NCBI GenBank assembly: GCA_937928385.1
Contig: CALEZD010000122.1
Location: 1 to 53,879 of the forward strand
Reading direction: 5' to 3'
Length of the DNA stretch: 53,879 nucleotides
Source of the DNA: an uncultured Bacteroidota bacterium
Lineage (GTDB): Bacteria; Bacteroidota; Bacteroidia; Chitinophagales; Chitinophagaceae
In this document: positions 31,245-40,566 of the stretch, in pieces
Position numbering within the stretch: position 1 is the first letter of the stretch
How the letters are laid out: each line of letters opens with the position of its first letter
The notes under the pieces: generated by a model
Databases searched by the model: none
Told to the model about the DNA's origin: nothing
What the model saw: the letters and a program-made list of their open reading frames with translations, nothing else
Position numbers and translations under genes: made by a program

Positions 31245-33276
31245 TAAGAAGAAAAACCTGAACAGCGGAGGCAGGGTTGTGTACAAAGGTGTACTGGAAG
31301 TTACCCGTTCGGGAATGGGCTATGTGATAGTGGAAGGGCAGGCCAAAGACATCGTTGTGAAAAGTCAAAACATACGCAATGCGCTGAATGGTGATGAAGT
31401 AAAAGTGGAAGTAGCCACAAGAGGTAAGAAATTTGGCTCGAGGCCGGAGGGTGTGATAGTAGAGGTGGTGAGGAGAAAGCAATCAGAGTTTAGCGGCAGG
31501 GTGGAAGTACACGAACATTTCGCTTTCCTGGTGCCGGATTCGGACAGGATGCCTGTAGATATATATATACCCCTGCACCTGCTGAACGGTGCGAAACATG
31601 GCGACCACAGTATAGCGAAGATAGTAGAGTGGACTGAGAAGGCGAAAAACCCTGTAGGCGAAATAGTAAGCATACTGACCAATGAAACTGCTAACGAGAT
31701 AGCCATGCAGGGGATACTGGTGGAGAATGGTTTTCCCCTTAGCTTTCCTGATGATGTGATGGAAGAAGCCGCGCGCTACCCCGAAGGTGTGGACAAGACG
31801 GAAGTGAAGAAGCGCAGGGATATGCGCGACGAACTGACCATAACTATAGACCCGGTAGATGCCAAAGATTTTGACGATGCTATATCTATAAAAACTTTGA
31901 AAGGCGGCTATTACGAAATAGGAGTACATATAGCCGATGTAGGCCATTATGTAGCGGTGGACACGGCATTGGATAAAGAAGCCTATCGCAGGGCCACCAG
32001 CGTGTACCTGCCCGACAGGGTGCTGCCGATGCTGCCCGAGCGCTTGTCTAATGAGCTGTGCTCGCTGCGCCCTGATGAAGATAAGTACACTTTCTCCGCT
32101 GTGTTTCAAATCAACAAGACGGGTAAGGTAAAAGACTACTGGCTGGGCAAAACGCTGATACGTTCTAAAAGGAGGTTTGCCTACGAAGATGTGCAAGAGA
32201 TGATAGAAGGCGCTGAGGGCGACCATAAAACTGAAATACTATTGCTGAACACTATTGCGCGCAGCCTGCGTGAGCAACGGTTTAAAAAAGGGGCTATCAA
32301 TTTCTCCTCGCAGGAAGTACGGTTCAAGTTGGATGAAAAGGGTAAGCCCATCGGCATCATGGTGAAGGAGAGCAAAGAAGCCCACCAACTGATAGAGGAG
32401 TTTATGCTGCTGGCTAACCGTACCGTGGCGGAATATGTATCGGGGATAAACGTGAAGAACAAACCCGTACCGTTCCCTTATCGCGTACACGACGTACCCA
32501 ATGAAGACAAACTGAAACTCTTTTCCACTTTTGCGTCGCGTTACGGACATAAATTCAATACACATACTTCGCAGGCTATAGCAGAATCGTTTAACCAGAT
32601 GCTGCAACTTGCGAAAGGAAAACCCGAGCAACATGTGCTGGAAACATTGGGCATACGCACTATGGCGAAGGCGGTATATACTACGGATAATATCGGGCAC
32701 TACGGATTAGGTTTTGAGCATTACTGCCATTTCACATCGCCCATACGCCGCTACCCCGATGTGCTGGTACACCGCGTATTGCTGGAATGCCTGGAGCAGG
32801 ATATAAAACCCATCAAACACCTGGAACAGCAGTGCCGCCATTGCAGCGACCAGGAGCGCCGGGCTATGGAAAGTGAGCGGGCCGCCAACAAATACAAACA
32901 AGTAGAGTATATGCAGGATTATGTAGGTGAGGAATTTGAGGCAGTAGTAAGTGGCGTAGCTAGTTTCGGTTTCTGGGCTGAGACGGTAGCGCATAAATGC
33001 GAAGGCATGGTGCCCATGAGCGACTTGTATGATATAGACGAGTTTGAACTAATGGAGGGGGAATACGCGCTGATAGGCAGGCGCACCAAAATGAGATTTG
33101 GCGTAGGTGATAAAGTGAAGGTGAAGGTTGTATCTGCCAACCTGGAAAAAAGGCAGATAGACTTCAGCCTGGTGGAAGCAGGTGATGCAAAACCGCAAAG
33201 AAAGACAACAACGAATAATAAGACACAGGGGAGAAAGAGCGAGAGCAAAAAGAAAACAGCACGTAAGAAATACTAA
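31231..33276 (+). CDS. rnr: ribonuclease R
   Basis: This 681-aa 3'-5' exoribonuclease degrades structured RNA. It has an N-terminal OB/cold-shock region (RSGMGYVIVEGQAKDIVV), the RNB catalytic domain with the acidic cluster D207-PVDAK-D213-F-D215-D216, HIADVGHYV, the RPxxYxxVH-equivalent SPIRRYPDVLVHR and a C-terminal S1 domain (GEEFEAVVSGVASFGFWAE...KVKVKVVSANLEKRQIDFSLV). A Lys/Arg-rich tail follows. It overlaps lpxK by 14 bases and its stop shares one base with the next ATG. Confidence 0.95.
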   Translation: MARNSKKKNLNSGGRVVYKGVLEVTRSGMGYVIVEGQAKDIVVKSQNIRNALNGDEVKVEVATRGKKFGSRPEGVIVEVVRRKQSEFSGRVEVHEHFAFLVPDSDRMPVDIYIPLHLLNGAKHGDHSIAKIVEWTEKAKNPVGEIVSILTNETANEIAMQGILVENGFPLSFPDDVMEEAARYPEGVDKTEVKKRRDMRDELTITIDPVDAKDFDDAISIKTLKGGYYEIGVHIADVGHYVAVDTALDKEAYRRATSVYLPDRVLPMLPERLSNELCSLRPDEDKYTFSAVFQINKTGKVKDYWLGKTLIRSKRRFAYEDVQEMIEGAEGDHKTEILLLNTIARSLREQRFKKGAINFSSQEVRFKLDEKGKPIGIMVKESKEAHQLIEEFMLLANRTVAEYVSGINVKNKPVPFPYRVHDVPNEDKLKLFSTFASRYGHKFNTHTSQAIAESFNQMLQLAKGKPEQHVLETLGIRTMAKAVYTTDNIGHYGLGFEHYCHFTSPIRRYPDVLVHRVLLECLEQDIKPIKHLEQQCRHCSDQERRAMESERAANKYKQVEYMQDYVGEEFEAVVSGVASFGFWAETVAHKCEGMVPMSDLYDIDEFELMEGEYALIGRRTKMRFGVGDKVKVKVVSANLEKRQIDFSLVEAGDAKPQRKTTTNNKTQGRKSESKKKTARKKY

Positions 33277-34238
33277 TGCAGGATTTTAAAGAGATAGTAG
33301 CCGCATTTGAAAACAGGTTACAACATGGACAACTATTTCCGCAGGAGCCGGTGAACCTGTATGAGCCATGCAGGTATTTATTATCACTGGGGGCCAAGCG
33401 GGTGCGCCCGGCTTTGTGCATCATGGGTAATGAGTTGTTTGGTGAAATCAATGAAGACGCATGGAACGCGGCAGCGGCGATAGAGTTGTTTCACAACTTC
33501 ACCCTGGTACACGATGATATAATGGACAAAGCCCCGCTGCGCAGGGGCAATCCCACCATACATGCCAAATACGGGTTGACGGCAGGTATACTGAGTGGTG
33601 ATGTAATGTGCATCCACGCCTATGTGCAGCTGGCAAAGGTGAACAACCATCTGCCCTCACTGTTGCAACTGTTCAACACCACTGCAATAGAGGTATGCGA
33701 GGGGCAGCAACTGGATATGGACTTCGAGCAACGTGACGATGTGTCTATAGACGAGTACATAAATATGATTGCGCTCAAGACATCGGTACTGCTGGCGTGC
33801 AGCCTGAAGATGGGAGCTGTTATCGGCGGGGCATCAGAGGTCAACGCTAATAAACTATACGAGTTCGGCAGGAATGTAGGCATTGCCTTCCAGTTGCAGG
33901 ATGATTATTTAGACGCATTTGGTGATACGGCCAAACTCGGCAAACAAAATGGTGGTGACATTCGTGCGAATAAAAAAACCTTCCTGCTGCTGAAAGCCAA
34001 GGAACTGGCAGGTGCGAACGGTATTCAACTACAGGAACTGATGGTTGCAGAAGAAGAGGTGAAAGTGCGGGGTGTACTGTCGCTGTATAAGGATACAGGC
34101 GCCGATGAACTATGCCGTGCTGCTGTAGAGGCATATTCAGATAAAGCGTTTAAAAACCTACAGGAAATAGACGTGCCTGCAGAAAGAAAAGAGCCGCTGC
34201 GTAAGTTAGCCTCGTACTTGCTGCAAAGGGATAAATAA
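33276..34238 (+). CDS. polyprenyl (farnesyl/geranylgeranyl-type) diphosphate synthase
   Basis: This 320-aa trans-prenyltransferase condenses IPP with allylic diphosphates. The first aspartate-rich motif is D80-D-I-M-D84 in LVHDDIMDKAPLRRG and the second is D209-D-Y-L-D213 in AFQLQDDYLDAFGD. The product length is set by residues before the first motif (LFHNFTLVHDD); a bulky Phe a few residues upstream suggests a C15-C20 product, which is inference. It is translationally coupled to rnr (TAATG). Confidence 0.93.
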   Translation: MQDFKEIVAAFENRLQHGQLFPQEPVNLYEPCRYLLSLGAKRVRPALCIMGNELFGEINEDAWNAAAAIELFHNFTLVHDDIMDKAPLRRGNPTIHAKYGLTAGILSGDVMCIHAYVQLAKVNNHLPSLLQLFNTTAIEVCEGQQLDMDFEQRDDVSIDEYINMIALKTSVLLACSLKMGAVIGGASEVNANKLYEFGRNVGIAFQLQDDYLDAFGDTAKLGKQNGGDIRANKKTFLLLKAKELAGANGIQLQELMVAEEEVKVRGVLSLYKDTGADELCRAAVEAYSDKAFKNLQEIDVPAERKEPLRKLASYLLQRDK

Positions 34239-34240
34239 GG

Positions 34241-34588
34241 TTATTGTTTGTTGGGGTCAAATGCAAAACCGTTGGAGAGTGCTTTCTTTTCGGGTTCTGT
34301 CAATTCTTTACCTGTAATCTCTTCACGCAATTTGATGGCTTCTTTTTTAGATTTTATGCCTAATAACTTGACTTTGGCTCCCCATAGAAAAAGGGCATAA
34401 TCTTTTTTGCTGTATGCTATTCCATCATACAAGTACATTGATTGATTGTCTAGTTTTTTTGTAAAATCCAGTTCGCCACCGTCTACTGATTGTTCTTTGA
34501 TATATTTAACTGTATCGTCAAATCCGCTGTTCTGTGAAAATGCAGATAAGGTCAAAAGCGAAAGAAGGATAGTTAAAAGGGCTTTCAT
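34241..34588 (-). CDS. small secreted hypothetical protein
   Basis: This 115-aa protein has a clear signal peptide (MKALLTILLSLLTLSAFSQ) and a charged mature part (FDDTVKYIKEQSVDGGELDFTKKLDNQ, YSKKDYALFLWGAKVKLLGIKSKKEAIKLREEITGKEL). I recognise no family. It is convergent with the prenyl synthase (2 bp) and divergent from the EVE-domain gene. Confidence 0.65.
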   Translation of the reverse strand: MKALLTILLSLLTLSAFSQNSGFDDTVKYIKEQSVDGGELDFTKKLDNQSMYLYDGIAYSKKDYALFLWGAKVKLLGIKSKKEAIKLREEITGKELTEPEKKALSNGFAFDPNKQ

Positions 34589-34620
34589 AACTGTTTTGAT
34601 TATTTGCTAATATAGCTCAT

Positions 34621-34649
34621 TTTGTTTGTAGCTAATTACTCTATTTTTG
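34621..34649 (+). promoter_or_regulatory. promoter of the EVE-domain gene
   Basis: TTTG at 34621-34624 and TATTTTTG at 34642-34649 are 17 bases apart and fully match TTTG-N17-23-TAnnTTTG. The ATG follows 18 bases later. Confidence 0.75.
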
Positions 34650-34667
34650 TAAACAAATATTTGAATA

Positions 34668-35075
34668 ATGAATTACTGGCTGGTAAAATCTGAACCATTT
34701 AAATATAGCTGGGAGCAGCTTGTAAAAGACAAGAAAACCCATTGGGACGGCGTACGCAACTATGCCGCACGCAACAACCTGCGCGATATGCAGAAGGGTG
34801 ACCAGGTATTTTTTTATCACAGCAACGAAGGGCTGGCGATAGTAGGAATAGCCGAAGTGGTAAAGACCGCTTACCAGGACCCCACTACCGACGATGCCAA
34901 CTGGGTGGTAGTAGACCTGAAACCTGTAAAAGCCATGCCCAAACCTGTGACACTGGAAGCAATTAAAGCAGACAAAGACCTCGCCAATATGGATTTGGTG
35001 CGTCTCTCGCGCTTGTCCGTGGGTAAAGTGACACCAGCAGAATTTAAGAAGGTGTGTAAGATGGGTGGGTTGTGA
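34668..35075 (+). CDS. EVE-domain protein
   Basis: This 135-aa single-domain protein has the EVE (thymocyte nuclear protein 1-like) signature: MNYWLVKSEPFKYSWEQLVKD, WDGVRNYAARNNLRDMQKGDQVFFYHSN and GIAEVVKTAYQDPTTDD. The fold is related to PUA/YTH domains and binds modified bases such as 5-methylcytosine or derivatives. The role in bacteria is unclear. It is a single gene with its own promoter, followed by a palindromic repeat and a terminator. Confidence 0.92.
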   Translation: MNYWLVKSEPFKYSWEQLVKDKKTHWDGVRNYAARNNLRDMQKGDQVFFYHSNEGLAIVGIAEVVKTAYQDPTTDDANWVVVDLKPVKAMPKPVTLEAIKADKDLANMDLVRLSRLSVGKVTPAEFKKVCKMGGL

Positions 35076-35082
35076 TTTTTCC

Positions 35083-35196
35083 CGTCATTGCGCGGAGCGA
35101 AGTATGAGCGACAAAGCAATCTTGCGAAACATTACATAAGTCTATAGGATTCGTTTTAAGGCATTTCTTGAGATGGCTTCGTACCTCGCCATGACG
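35083..35196. repeat. MITE-like palindromic repeat
   Basis: About 114 bp between the EVE gene and fusA begin CGTCATTGCGCGGAGCGAAG, followed by GCAATCTTG, and end CTTCGTACCTCGCCATGACG, imperfect terminal inverted repeats. From memory, the CGTCATTGCGAGGAGCGAAGCAATCT type is a common dispersed repeat in Bacteroidota and other genomes. It contains no coding potential. Confidence 0.6.
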
Positions 35197-35260
35197 CGAG
35201 TAAATAATAAAAGAGCGGCATCAGGCCGCTGTTTATATAACAAGACAATTGAAAAAAGTA

Positions 35261-35293
35261 AAAAAGGGCTGCTCTTTCGAGACAGCCCTTTTT
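35261..35293. terminator. bidirectional terminator between the EVE gene and fusA
   Basis: An 11-bp stem AAAAAGGGCTG (35261-35271) with its complement at 35283-35293, extended by a short inner TCT/AGA pair, has A and T flanks suitable for either direction. Confidence 0.85.
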
Positions 35294-35312
35294 GTATGGT
35301 TGAAGCCTGGTG

Positions 35313-37457
35313 TTACTCAGCGCTTACTTTACCTTTTGCTTTAGCTACTACTTCTTCTTCGATGTTCTTCGGAGCAGGAGCGTAGTGGCTGAACTCCATT
35401 ACTGAAGTGGCGCGGCCTGAAGACAGTGAACGCAGTTGGGTTACATAACCGAACATTTCGCTCAGCGGCACTTTAGCCTTGATCACCTGCAGGTTGTTAC
35501 GGCTGTCCATACCTTCCAGCATAGCGCGGCGGCGGTTCAGGTCACCTGTTACATCACCCATGTATTGGTCGGGGGTTACCACCTCTACCTTCATAATAGG
35601 CTCCAGTATGATTGGTTTGGCTTTGCGGCCTGCCTCACGGAAACCTGACTTAGCACAAAGTTCAAATGACATTGAGTCAGAGTCCACCTGGTGGAACGAA
35701 CCGTCAAATATACGTACACGCAGGTTGTCAACAGGGAAGCCTGCCAGTACACCTGTTGTCATAGAGGTTTCAAAACCTTTCTGTATTGCAGGTATAAATT
35801 CACGGGGGATTGAACCACCGAAGATGTCATTCACAAACTGGTAAGTACCTTTACCTTCTTTCAGGAATTCTTCATCAGCAGGGCCGATTTCGAATTGTAT
35901 ATCAGCAAACTTACCACGTCCACCCGTTTGTTTTTTATATGTTTCGCGGTGCGATATAGTCATCGTAAGTGCCTCTTTGTAAGCCACCTGTGGTGCACCC
36001 TGGTTGATTTCTACTTTGAATTCGCGACGCATACGGTCAACGATGATTTCCAGGTGCAGTTCACCCATACCACTCAGGATAGTCTGCCCGGTATCTTCGT
36101 CAGTTTTTACGCGCAGTGTAGGGTCTTCTTCTACCAGTTTGGCGATGGCCATACCCATTTTGTCAACGTCAGCCTGTGTTTTAGGCTCAACAGCTAAGGA
36201 TATTACAGGCTCAGGTATGAACATGTTTTCCAGTACAATCGGGTGTTTCTCATCACACAGGGTATCACCAGTTTTGATGTCTTTGAAACCAACAGCAGCA
36301 CCGATATCACCTGCTTCGATGAAGTCAATCGGGTTTTGTTTGTTTGCGTGCATCTGCATGATACGGCTGATACGTTCGTTCTTGCCCGAACGCACGTTCA
36401 GTACATAGCTACCTGCATCCAGGTGGCCTGAGTATGTGCGGAAGAATGCCAGGCGGCCCACAAACGGGTCAGTCATGATTTTGAAGGCCAGGGCTGCAAA
36501 TGGTTCTTTTGCATCAGGCCTGCGTATCAGTTCCTCACCTGTATCAGGGTGAACGCCATTAATAGCTTCAATATCTACGGGGCTGGGCAGGTAACGGATT
36601 ACCGCGTCCAGCGCTGTTTGTACACCTTTGTTTTTGTAGGCGCTACCACACAGCATGGGTATAATGCTCAGGTCGATAGTAGCTTTACGTACCGCTTCAT
36701 GAATTTCTTCTTCTGTGATGCTGTTAGGATCTTCGAAGAATTTTTCCATCAGTTTATCATCATATTCAGCTACGGCTTCTACCAGTTGTGCACGCCAGTG
36801 GTTAGCTTCATCCACCATGTCGGCAGGTATTTCACCTTCTGTATAGGTCATACCTTGTGTAGCGTCATCCCAGATAACCGATTTCATCGTTATCAGGTTC
36901 ACCACGCCTTTGAAACTGTCTTCTGCACCGATAGGCAGTTGCAGAGGTACAGATTTAGCACCCAGCATATCACGTACCTGCTGTACCACCATCAGGAAGT
37001 CAGCACCGATACGGTCCATTTTGTTTACGAAACCGATACGTGGTACTTTGTAGCGGTTAGCCTGGCGCCATACTGTTTCAGACTGGGGCTCAACGCCGTC
37101 CACTGCTGAAAACAGGGCTACAAGGCCATCCAGTACACGCATAGAACGCTCTACCTCAACGGTAAAGTCAACGTGGCCCGGAGTATCAATGATGTTGAAT
37201 TTATATTTTTTAGAATCAGGAGTTGGCTTACCCTGTACTGTAGGGAAGTTCCAGAAACAGGTAGTAGCTGCTGAGGTAATTGTGATACCACGCTCTTGCT
37301 CCTGCGCCATCCAGTCCATGGTAGCGGCACCTTCGTGTACCTCACCTATTTTGTGGTTCACACCTGTGTAGTAAAGAATACGTTCTGTAGTAGTGGTTTT
37401 ACCCGCATCAATGTGCGCTGCTATACCAAAGTTCCGCTGATAGCGTAAGTCTGCCAT
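35313..37457 (-). CDS. fusA: translation elongation factor G
   Basis: This 714-aa GTPase drives ribosomal translocation and, with RRF, recycling. Motifs: P-loop AHIDAGKT (14-21), the switch region ITITSAATT, DTPGHVDF, NKMDR, the domain III GMGELHLEIIVDRM and the domain IV GGRGKFADIQ. It looks canonical and not like the FusA2 paralogues. It is monocistronic here, about 15 kb from rpsL-rpsG, so the str operon is split. A -7-type box (TACCTTTG on the coding strand) lies at 37504-37511. Confidence 0.97.
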   Translation of the reverse strand: MADLRYQRNFGIAAHIDAGKTTTTERILYYTGVNHKIGEVHEGAATMDWMAQEQERGITITSAATTCFWNFPTVQGKPTPDSKKYKFNIIDTPGHVDFTVEVERSMRVLDGLVALFSAVDGVEPQSETVWRQANRYKVPRIGFVNKMDRIGADFLMVVQQVRDMLGAKSVPLQLPIGAEDSFKGVVNLITMKSVIWDDATQGMTYTEGEIPADMVDEANHWRAQLVEAVAEYDDKLMEKFFEDPNSITEEEIHEAVRKATIDLSIIPMLCGSAYKNKGVQTALDAVIRYLPSPVDIEAINGVHPDTGEELIRRPDAKEPFAALAFKIMTDPFVGRLAFFRTYSGHLDAGSYVLNVRSGKNERISRIMQMHANKQNPIDFIEAGDIGAAVGFKDIKTGDTLCDEKHPIVLENMFIPEPVISLAVEPKTQADVDKMGMAIAKLVEEDPTLRVKTDEDTGQTILSGMGELHLEIIVDRMRREFKVEINQGAPQVAYKEALTMTISHRETYKKQTGGRGKFADIQFEIGPADEEFLKEGKGTYQFVNDIFGGSIPREFIPAIQKGFETSMTTGVLAGFPVDNLRVRIFDGSFHQVDSDSMSFELCAKSGFREAGRKAKPIILEPIMKVEVVTPDQYMGDVTGDLNRRRAMLEGMDSRNNLQVIKAKVPLSEMFGYVTQLRSLSSGRATSVMEFSHYAPAPKNIEEEVVAKAKGKVSAE

Positions 37458-37503
37458 TGTTAAAAATTATGAATTTGTATAATTATTTTCTTAAAATGAG
37501 GTG

Positions 37504-37511
37504 CAAAGGTA
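37504..37511 (-). promoter_or_regulatory. -7 element of the fusA promoter
   Basis: The coding strand reads TACCTTTG. A TTTG lies 14 bases upstream, shorter than the usual 17-23, so the -33 box is uncertain. Confidence 0.45.
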
Positions 37512-37676
37512 ATGCTTTTTTGATTCAAAATATTCATATCAGTAGGTAAATACAATAAGATTTTCAGTTATAGACAGGTTCGCCCCGGACGGTTTACAGG
37601 CAACTATTTGTACAATGGACTGTTTATACCCATATTGCTTTAGTCTATTGGTTATTATACAGTTACTTTTAACAGT

Positions 37677-37704
37677 TTTGTAATAAGTATGGGTTTTAAA
37701 TTTG
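37677..37704 (+). promoter_or_regulatory. putative htrA promoter
   Basis: TTTG at 37677-37680 and TAAATTTG at 37697-37704 are 16 bases apart, one base short of the usual Bacteroidota spacing. Confidence 0.5.
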
Positions 37705-37727
37705 TCCTACAAGGGTACAAACATTTT

Positions 37728-37734
37728 AAAGGAG
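37728..37734 (+). promoter_or_regulatory. strong Shine-Dalgarno sequence of htrA
   Basis: AAAGGAG lies seven bases before the ATG at 37742. Such a good purine-rich site is unusual here, where most genes show no Shine-Dalgarno sequence, and it fixes the start. Confidence 0.65.
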
Positions 37735-37741
37735 AATTATT

Positions 37742-39211
37742 ATGAAAAATAGGCTGATACCTGTAATTATGACTGCCGCCCTCACATCGGTTATTACCTT
37801 ATTTGTAGCGGCTAAGTTTTTTGGTAATGCAGATATAACAGGATTTGAAAACACAAAAAGGCAACCACCTGTTAATTACGTCAATTATTCAGGCAATGTA
37901 GTGGCCAGCACACCCCCGGCTGATTTCCAGCCTGCGGCAGAGGCATCGGTGCAGTCTGTGGTGCACATCAAAACCAAAACCAACGGCAAACAGGTAGTAG
38001 TACGCAGGCCTACTATCTTCGGCGATATATACCAGGATATGTTCCAGCCTCCCCAAATGGGTGCTGGTTCAGGTGTAGTCATATCACCCGATGGTTATAT
38101 TGTTACCAACAACCACGTTGTGGCAGGTGCTGACGTTGTGACAGTGACATTCAATGACAGGTACACTACCGATGCTAAACTGGTAGCTACCGACCCCGCT
38201 ACAGATATTGCTGTATTAAAAATTGATGGTGATAACCTGCCTTATATGGAATATGGCAATTCAGACGATGTGCGCCTGGGCCAATGGGTATTGGCGGTAG
38301 GTTATCCTCTTACGCTAGAAGCTACTGTAACTGCGGGTATCGTTAGTGCCAAGAGCAGGGCGCTGGGTATCAACCGCACTCAGTCTGCATCTGCTATCGA
38401 GTCTTTTATACAGACAGATGCGGCCGTAAACCCCGGCAATAGTGGCGGTGCCCTGGTGAATACTAAAGGACAGTTGATAGGTATTAACGCTGCCATAGCA
38501 TCACCCACAGGTTCTTATGCGGGTTATTCTTACGCTATCCCTTCCAATATTGTCAAAAAGGTAGTGGAAGACATTATATACTATGGTGCCGTACAACGCG
38601 CCTACCTGGGTATCAGCTACCTCGATATGAAATATGCCACACCTGAGCAGGTAAAAGAACTGGCTCTTGACCGTAACGATGGTGTGTATATCGCCAACAT
38701 TACCGAGAACGGTGCTGCCGAAAAAGCCGGGCTTAAAACAGGGGATTTCATCACAGCTGTAAATGGTACACCAGTTAAAACAGCGCCTCAACTGTTGGAG
38801 CAGATTGCCCTGTACAAGCCGGGTGATAACATTAGCATCACATATACCCGCAAAGGCAAACCTGTACATACTACCGTGCAACTAAAGAATATAGACGGCA
38901 CCACCAAAATTGTCAAAAGCGATGCACCGGCACGTGTATTGGGGGCTAAGTTACGCTCTCTTACAGGCAATGAGTTGAGCAATTATAATGTCAAGGGTGG
39001 GGTGCTGGTTGAAAGTATTGAAGATGGTGCCATAGCCGCACAAACTGCTATGAGAAAAGGGTTTGTAATCACACTGGTCAATGATACGCCTGTGAATAAT
39101 GTAGACGAATTTCAGGCTATTGTTACGGCTAATCCCGGCAAGTTACGTTTTGCGGGCTTCTATCCCGGGCGCAACGGTATGTATTTCTACGGGATTCAGC
39201 TAAGTGAATAG
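37742..39211 (+). CDS. HtrA/Deg-family serine protease with two PDZ domains
   Basis: This 489-aa periplasmic quality-control protease has an N-terminal signal anchor (IPVIMTAALTSVITLFVAAKFF). The catalytic triad is H125 (VTNNHVV), D155 (DPATDIAVLK) and S234 (NPGNSGGALVN). PDZ1 starts around AYLGISYLDMKYATPEQVKEL and PDZ2 around ARVLGAKLRSLTGNEL, the latter smaller than usual. It likely degrades or chaperones misfolded envelope proteins under stress. It is monocistronic with a strong ribosome site and a terminator at 39240. Confidence 0.93.
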   Translation: MKNRLIPVIMTAALTSVITLFVAAKFFGNADITGFENTKRQPPVNYVNYSGNVVASTPPADFQPAAEASVQSVVHIKTKTNGKQVVVRRPTIFGDIYQDMFQPPQMGAGSGVVISPDGYIVTNNHVVAGADVVTVTFNDRYTTDAKLVATDPATDIAVLKIDGDNLPYMEYGNSDDVRLGQWVLAVGYPLTLEATVTAGIVSAKSRALGINRTQSASAIESFIQTDAAVNPGNSGGALVNTKGQLIGINAAIASPTGSYAGYSYAIPSNIVKKVVEDIIYYGAVQRAYLGISYLDMKYATPEQVKELALDRNDGVYIANITENGAAEKAGLKTGDFITAVNGTPVKTAPQLLEQIALYKPGDNISITYTRKGKPVHTTVQLKNIDGTTKIVKSDAPARVLGAKLRSLTGNELSNYNVKGGVLVESIEDGAIAAQTAMRKGFVITLVNDTPVNNVDEFQAIVTANPGKLRFAGFYPGRNGMYFYGIQLSE

Positions 39212-39239
39212 TAATTATTAATATAAGATAAGGATACCT

Positions 39240-39270
39240 GCAATAGTCCCGCGGGGCTATTGCTATTTTT
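39240..39270 (+). terminator. terminator of the HtrA gene
   Basis: GCAATAG (39240-39246) pairs with CTATTGC (39257-39263) and an inner CCC/GGG pair; TATTTTT follows. Confidence 0.85.
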
Positions 39271-39367
39271 ACCCGAATGTTTTATAATTATCCTTGTAAA
39301 TACTGGCTGTCGTGGCTGTTTGAACCGATTAAATTAAGGTTGAATTAGTAAAGCAGCACAGAATGAC

Positions 39368-39375
39368 TATTTTTG
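39368..39375 (+). promoter_or_regulatory. -7 element upstream of darB
   Basis: TATTTTTG fits TAnnTTTG. No convincing -33 TTTG is present at the usual distance. The GTG start follows 25 bases later. Confidence 0.4.
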
Positions 39376-39400
39376 CAAGTCAAATTGATTTTTTCAGATA

Positions 39401-40534
39401 GTGAGACCTGTTTATATAACGCGCCTTTCTAAGTTTTTGCCTAACGACCCGGTGAAGAACGATGAGATGGAAGATGTGCTGGGGATGGTAGATGGCAAGC
39501 CTTCAAAGGCGAAGTCAATAGTATTACGTAATAACGGTATCAAAACCAGGTACTATGCGTTCAGGAATGGCAAGAGCACACACTCTAATGCTCAGCTTTC
39601 TGCGCAGGTTATCCGGCAGCTTTTTGATGACCGGCTGCCTATAGATAAATTAGAGATTATTACTGCCGGTACTACTTCCCCCGATCAGTTATTACCTTCT
39701 CATGCCGCTATGGTACATGGCGAGTTGGCTATACACCCTGTTGAACTTATCTCGGCTACGGGTGCGTGTTGCAGCAGTATACAGGCTATGAAGTACGCCT
39801 ACATGGCCATCGGGGCAGGGCAGGCAGACACTGCTGCAAGTGTGGGCAGTGAAAAGCTATCCTCATGGATGCACGCTTCCCGCTTCGAGCAGGAAACGGA
39901 AAACCTGAGAAAACTGGAAGAAAACCCGTTTATCGCTTTTGAAAAAGACTTCCTGCGCTGGATGCTGAGTGATGGTGCTGCGGCTGCTTTATTGCAGAGC
40001 GAGCCAAATAATAACAATATTTCCCTGAGGGTGGATTGGCTGGAGATTACTTCTTATGCGAATGAACTGGAAACATGTATGTATGCCGGTACTGTGAAGC
40101 ATGACGATAAATCTATGTCCAGCTGGAATGACCTGCCTATTGAAGATTGGGCTACGAAAAGCGTGTTCTCACTCAAGCAGGATACACGCTTGTTGGGTGA
40201 GCATATCGTGCATAAGGGTGGGGTGTTCCTGAAGAAACTCATGGAGAAACACGGCTTCACGCTCAATGATATAGATTATTATCTGCCGCACATGTCCAGC
40301 GAGTTTTTCAAGGGGCAGATACAAAAACACCACAAAGCCATTGGGTTGGATATTCCTGACGAAAAATGGTTTTACAACCTGCCTAAAGTAGGTAACGTAG
40401 GTAGTGCCTCAGCCTTCCTTATGCTGGAAGAGTTGTTTCACAGCGGGAAGTTGCAGAAAGGCCAGCGCATATTGGTGATGGTGCCCGAAAGCGCACGCTT
40501 TTCTTATGCTTATATGTATCTTACCGTGGTTTAG
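39401..40534 (+). CDS. darB: beta-ketoacyl-ACP synthase III-like, DarB type
   Basis: This 377-aa KAS III-fold enzyme starts at a GTG (MRPVYITRLSKFLPNDPV). The thiolase-fold Cys is in ELISATGACCSSIQAMKYA (Cys123 or Cys124), with a His in DYYLPHMSSEFFKGQ and an Asn in KVGNVGSASAFLML. The following gene encodes the DarA partner. In known clusters DarB and DarA join two beta-keto acyl chains and aromatise them to dialkylresorcinols, the lipid half of flexirubin pigments and some signals. No acyl carrier, halogenase or aryl-polyene genes lie next to the pair in this window. Confidence 0.8.
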   Translation: MRPVYITRLSKFLPNDPVKNDEMEDVLGMVDGKPSKAKSIVLRNNGIKTRYYAFRNGKSTHSNAQLSAQVIRQLFDDRLPIDKLEIITAGTTSPDQLLPSHAAMVHGELAIHPVELISATGACCSSIQAMKYAYMAIGAGQADTAASVGSEKLSSWMHASRFEQETENLRKLEENPFIAFEKDFLRWMLSDGAAAALLQSEPNNNNISLRVDWLEITSYANELETCMYAGTVKHDDKSMSSWNDLPIEDWATKSVFSLKQDTRLLGEHIVHKGGVFLKKLMEKHGFTLNDIDYYLPHMSSEFFKGQIQKHHKAIGLDIPDEKWFYNLPKVGNVGSASAFLMLEELFHSGKLQKGQRILVMVPESARFSYAYMYLTVV

Positions 40535-40566
40535 CCTCCATACTAAAACGTCTGACCTGATACCTG

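Noticed and set aside
31483..32226. 247-aa minus-strand open frame inside rnr
   Set aside because: Antisense shadow of the RNB domain; no domain or signal is recognisable.
35173..35385. 70-aa plus-strand open frame across the repeat and the end of fusA
   Set aside because: It runs through a palindromic repeat and a terminator and has no recognisable feature.
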